From: Acinetobacter baumannii | GTDB taxonomy: Bacteria > Pseudomonadota > Gammaproteobacteria > Pseudomonadales > Moraxellaceae | Length of the DNA: 64,000 bases | Assembly: GCF_009759685.1 (NCBI RefSeq) | Contig: NZ_CP046654.1 | Location: forward strand, 3,906,001 to 3,970,000 | Direction of reading: 5' to 3' | Shown: in pieces, positions 61,831-64,000 of the stretch | How the letters are laid out: the number at the start of each line of letters is the position of its first letter | Position numbering within the stretch: position 1 is the first letter of the stretch | The notes under the pieces: generated by a model | The model's database searches: none | The model's input: only the letters and a program-made list of their open reading frames with translations | What the model was told of the DNA's origin: nothing | Made by a program: the position numbers and the translations under genes

Positions 61831-64000
61831 GGCAAAGATACCTCGTGACAAGTAACAGGTTTAACCACCACAATCTGCTGCTTGGCTTGTTCTACATCTA
61901 CAGAAAAATCTGCTTTACAAATACTTTGGTCCGAACGCTGAACCGTTACGGTGTTATTCGGTTTTAAATTTTCTAAATAGACAATGCCATCCATTCCCAC
62001 ATAAGAAGACTCTTGATCAGCTCTATGTACTACAGCCCCTACCGGCACAGGTTTGCCATCTGCCTGAGTCAAATAGACATTTGCGGAAATAGACTGATGA
62101 ACTGGGAACTTAATCACAACACCCGAGCCACGTTTAGCAGCAATACGTTGTTCAACTTGCGTGATAGTGAAGTTTGAAGGTAAATCGATTGGGTCGACGC
62201 TGTATTTACCCGAATAGTAAGGCGTCACCGATGGCACAAAAATATGGCCTTTTTTATTACTGCGGCCAATTAAACTGTTTTCGTATCTGACCAGAACATC
62301 AGGCACTTGGTTTGTATCAATCAATGCAAAAGATTCACCTAATCGGTTTGAAGCAAATAAATCACCTGCCATATAAATTAGGGAACCGGATAGGCCAAAC
62401 CAGTAGTTATAGTCATGGTTTCCAGACAGACCAAAGTCAGTATTAATATAACTGTTGCGATAATTGACACGTGCCTGATTTAAATCTTCACTATTTTCAT
62501 TAAAGCGTCGGGTTAAATCGACACCAAAACCACCTTCAGACGGAACAGAGCGGTTGAAGTTAACGTAGCCAGTATCGCCCTGCTTATTAAACGCATAACC
62601 TGAGTTAACAGTCGCGTTTCGCTGAAACAACGGTATCGAAAGCTGAAATGCAGCACTCCATTCTTTTTCGATGAAATCACGGTTGGCACTTAATGAAACA
62701 GTCACACCATTCATATAAGTCGGTAAAACAGGCGCCCAAGACAAATTTAAGAAGCGATTTTTAAAGTCATTTGCCTTGGTATTGATATAACCGACGCCAA
62801 AAGTTCCAGAGTTTTTGGTCGCAAAATAAGTATTGGCCGTTAAGCTTTTATTGCTATTTACTGAAATTAAATTGCTATATTGCAGCCGTGAAAGGTCGGT
62901 ATATTCATCATCACGTTGGTTATGGTTAATGCTAAAACCAAACCGATTACGGTTATAGCTGTATCCAACTGTATATTGGTTACCTTCCAAGTCTTTCGTT
63001 CGATCTTCAGACATAGATTTGTCGGCTTTACTTTGGGTAAAAGAGGCACTCAGCACACCTAAATTTGCAAGCTTGAGTACAGACCCAGCACCCAATAACT
63101 GTAAATCTGAAGAAAGCTCGGTGCGTCCTTCTACAGTCAGCCAGTCATTTACCCCATAACGGGCATCGGCTGCACTTGCAAATTTTCCATAAGAAAAATT
63201 CTTAAGTCCGTAGTCTTCTCGAATTTTTCCTAAAGACAATGAGTAATCAAATAAGCCAGGCTTGAGCAAAGTATTAGAAATATAAAATGGGACCGATGTT
63301 GTGACTTGACGCCCGACTGCATCAGTCGTAACCACAACGGCTTCCCCTTTACCGTTAATAAAAGGAACATTATTTAAAATAAACGGTCCGGACTGTACTT
63401 CTGTTGAGCTAGTTTTTTGCCCATTAATAATTAAGTCGACTGTACTTGGCAACGCGGCTTGCCCAATAAATTGTGGCAATGGATAGGTAATTAAATCCGG
63501 TCGGGTTGAATAGTTTCTCTGTACCTGAAAACCACCTAGTCGAACAGAACTTCCCCACGTCGTTTTACTACCGGTAATAATGTCACCCAGTAAAAAAGAT
63601 GTAGCATTCTTTTGGTTATCAAACTGCCAAGATGTGTCATAACGACGATAGCCGTCATTATCTACAGACTCGGCGTTACCTTCATTTTTGTATTGGTTTT
63701 TGACATAGACACCAGAGTTTTTAATGACCCCTAACGGAGAGAAAAAACGCTGCTCAGTAAATAAACTACTGGTTGAACCGCCTTGATAGGGTCTATATGT
63801 ATAAAAATCATAGTTATTGAGCAGCCCTATACCAGACTGAGCGACTTCCGGCTTATACCATGAGTCTTTACCCAAAACTTGAGTGGGCATCCAAGCGGGC
63901 GGAAAATTGAGCTTAAAGTATTGGTTCGAAGATTGATATTCATAGCTTACATCTTTTAATTTATCTAAAGATATCCAATCACTCGCATCACCACTAAACC
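61827..64000 (-). CDS. csuD: CsuD-like outer-membrane usher (5' end beyond window)
   Basis: The last 723 or so codons of a fimbrial usher, open to the right edge, so partial. The beta-barrel and plug motifs are visible (PLPQFIGQAALPSTVDLIINGQ-type plug start, GPFILNNVPFINGKGEAVVV), with the C-terminal domain from GVVIKFPVHQSISANVYL and an end of CxxDF and CHEVSLP. It forms the pore for pilus subunits. The rest of csu (chaperone and pilins) should lie to the right. Confidence 0.88.
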   Translation of the reverse strand, partial: FSGDASDWISLDKLKDVSYEYQSSNQYFKLNFPPAWMPTQVLGKDSWYKPEVAQSGIGLLNNYDFYTYRPYQGGSTSSLFTEQRFFSPLGVIKNSGVYVKNQYKNEGNAESVDNDGYRRYDTSWQFDNQKNATSFLLGDIITGSKTTWGSSVRLGGFQVQRNYSTRPDLITYPLPQFIGQAALPSTVDLIINGQKTSSTEVQSGPFILNNVPFINGKGEAVVVTTDAVGRQVTTSVPFYISNTLLKPGLFDYSLSLGKIREDYGLKNFSYGKFASAADARYGVNDWLTVEGRTELSSDLQLLGAGSVLKLANLGVLSASFTQSKADKSMSEDRTKDLEGNQYTVGYSYNRNRFGFSINHNQRDDEYTDLSRLQYSNLISVNSNKSLTANTYFATKNSGTFGVGYINTKANDFKNRFLNLSWAPVLPTYMNGVTVSLSANRDFIEKEWSAAFQLSIPLFQRNATVNSGYAFNKQGDTGYVNFNRSVPSEGGFGVDLTRRFNENSEDLNQARVNYRNSYINTDFGLSGNHDYNYWFGLSGSLIYMAGDLFASNRLGESFALIDTNQVPDVLVRYENSLIGRSNKKGHIFVPSVTPYYSGKYSVDPIDLPSNFTITQVEQRIAAKRGSGVVIKFPVHQSISANVYLTQADGKPVPVGAVVHRADQESSYVGMDGIVYLENLKPNNTVTVQRSDQSICKADFSVDVEQAKQQIVVVKPVTCHEVSLP

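Noticed and set aside
1..64000. tRNA, rRNA, CRISPR array or complete insertion sequence
   Set aside because: No cloverleaf with a CCA-adjacent acceptor stem, no regularly spaced repeats, and no transposase frame with terminal inverted repeats was seen by eye.

Overview
The window is a 64-kb piece of an Acinetobacter chromosome, most likely the A. baumannii/calcoaceticus complex. This is inferred from the AT-rich sequence, Acinetobacter-type housekeeping genes, a cyoABCDE operon beside ppsA, a prmA-DUF3426-fis block, and the 3' part of a csu-type (archaic chaperone-usher) pilus operon at the right edge. Everything reads as chromosomal. I see no rRNA, tRNA, CRISPR array, complete insertion sequence or integrase.

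Layout. 1-10.3 kb: end of ppsA, an RDD membrane protein, cytochrome bo3 oxidase with heme O synthase (cyoA-E), the S6-S18-L9 ribosomal operon, dnaB and alr. 10.3-15.2 kb: a four-gene Anbu (proteasome-like) operon with a divergent WYL-domain regulator. 15.6-27.4 kb: mnmG, prmA, a zinc-ribbon protein, fis, purH, purD, the methionine ABC transporter (metQ, metN, metI) and a glyoxalase II. 27.7-36.4 kb: a mixed region with a dicarboxylate symporter, a TetR/MFS divergon, a PQQ-type sugar dehydrogenase, a YddG-like exporter, an Asp/Glu racemase and two acetyltransferases. 36.5-46.4 kb: a lipid-modification locus. The minus-strand operon holds a desaturase, an FAD oxidoreductase, DUF1365, a CFA synthase, DUF1295, a second CFA-like methyltransferase and a histidine kinase. 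It converges on a plus-strand operon of an NTF2-like lipoprotein, a chalcone-isomerase-like protein and a response regulator. A lipocalin lies upstream. 46.5-49.6 kb: a CusRS/HprRS-type two-component system divergent from a periplasmic GlcG/HbpS-like protein and a periplasmic 5-hydroxyisourate hydrolase. 49.6-53.4 kb: a Pqi (MCE) lipid-transport operon with PqiA split into two genes. 53.7-60.8 kb: an accessory stretch with a DMT exporter, a TetR regulator, a C4/Icd-like phage-immunity remnant, GNAT, HD and Nudix enzymes, a ProP-like transporter and a small unknown gene. 60.8-64 kb: csuE and csuD, the latter cut by the window end.

Several systems fit together. The cyo operon carries its own heme O synthase and a long hairpin leader. 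The S6-S18 leader can hide the rpsF ribosome-binding site in a stem next to a CCG, as expected for S6:S18 autoregulation. The lipid enzymes and a two-component pair are arranged as two convergent operons whose last stop codons interlock. The CusRS/HprRS pair shares a promoter region holding a near-consensus dyad with the genes it probably controls. The TetR/MFS pair has two copies of one palindromic operator.

The most unusual object is at about 55.4-55.9 kb: a compact, relatively GC-rich element predicted to fold as a four-way RNA junction closed by a 20-bp stem, followed on the minus strand by a well-placed ribosome-binding site and a 29-codon frame. It resembles the C4/icd immunity locus of P1/P4-type phages but stands alone.
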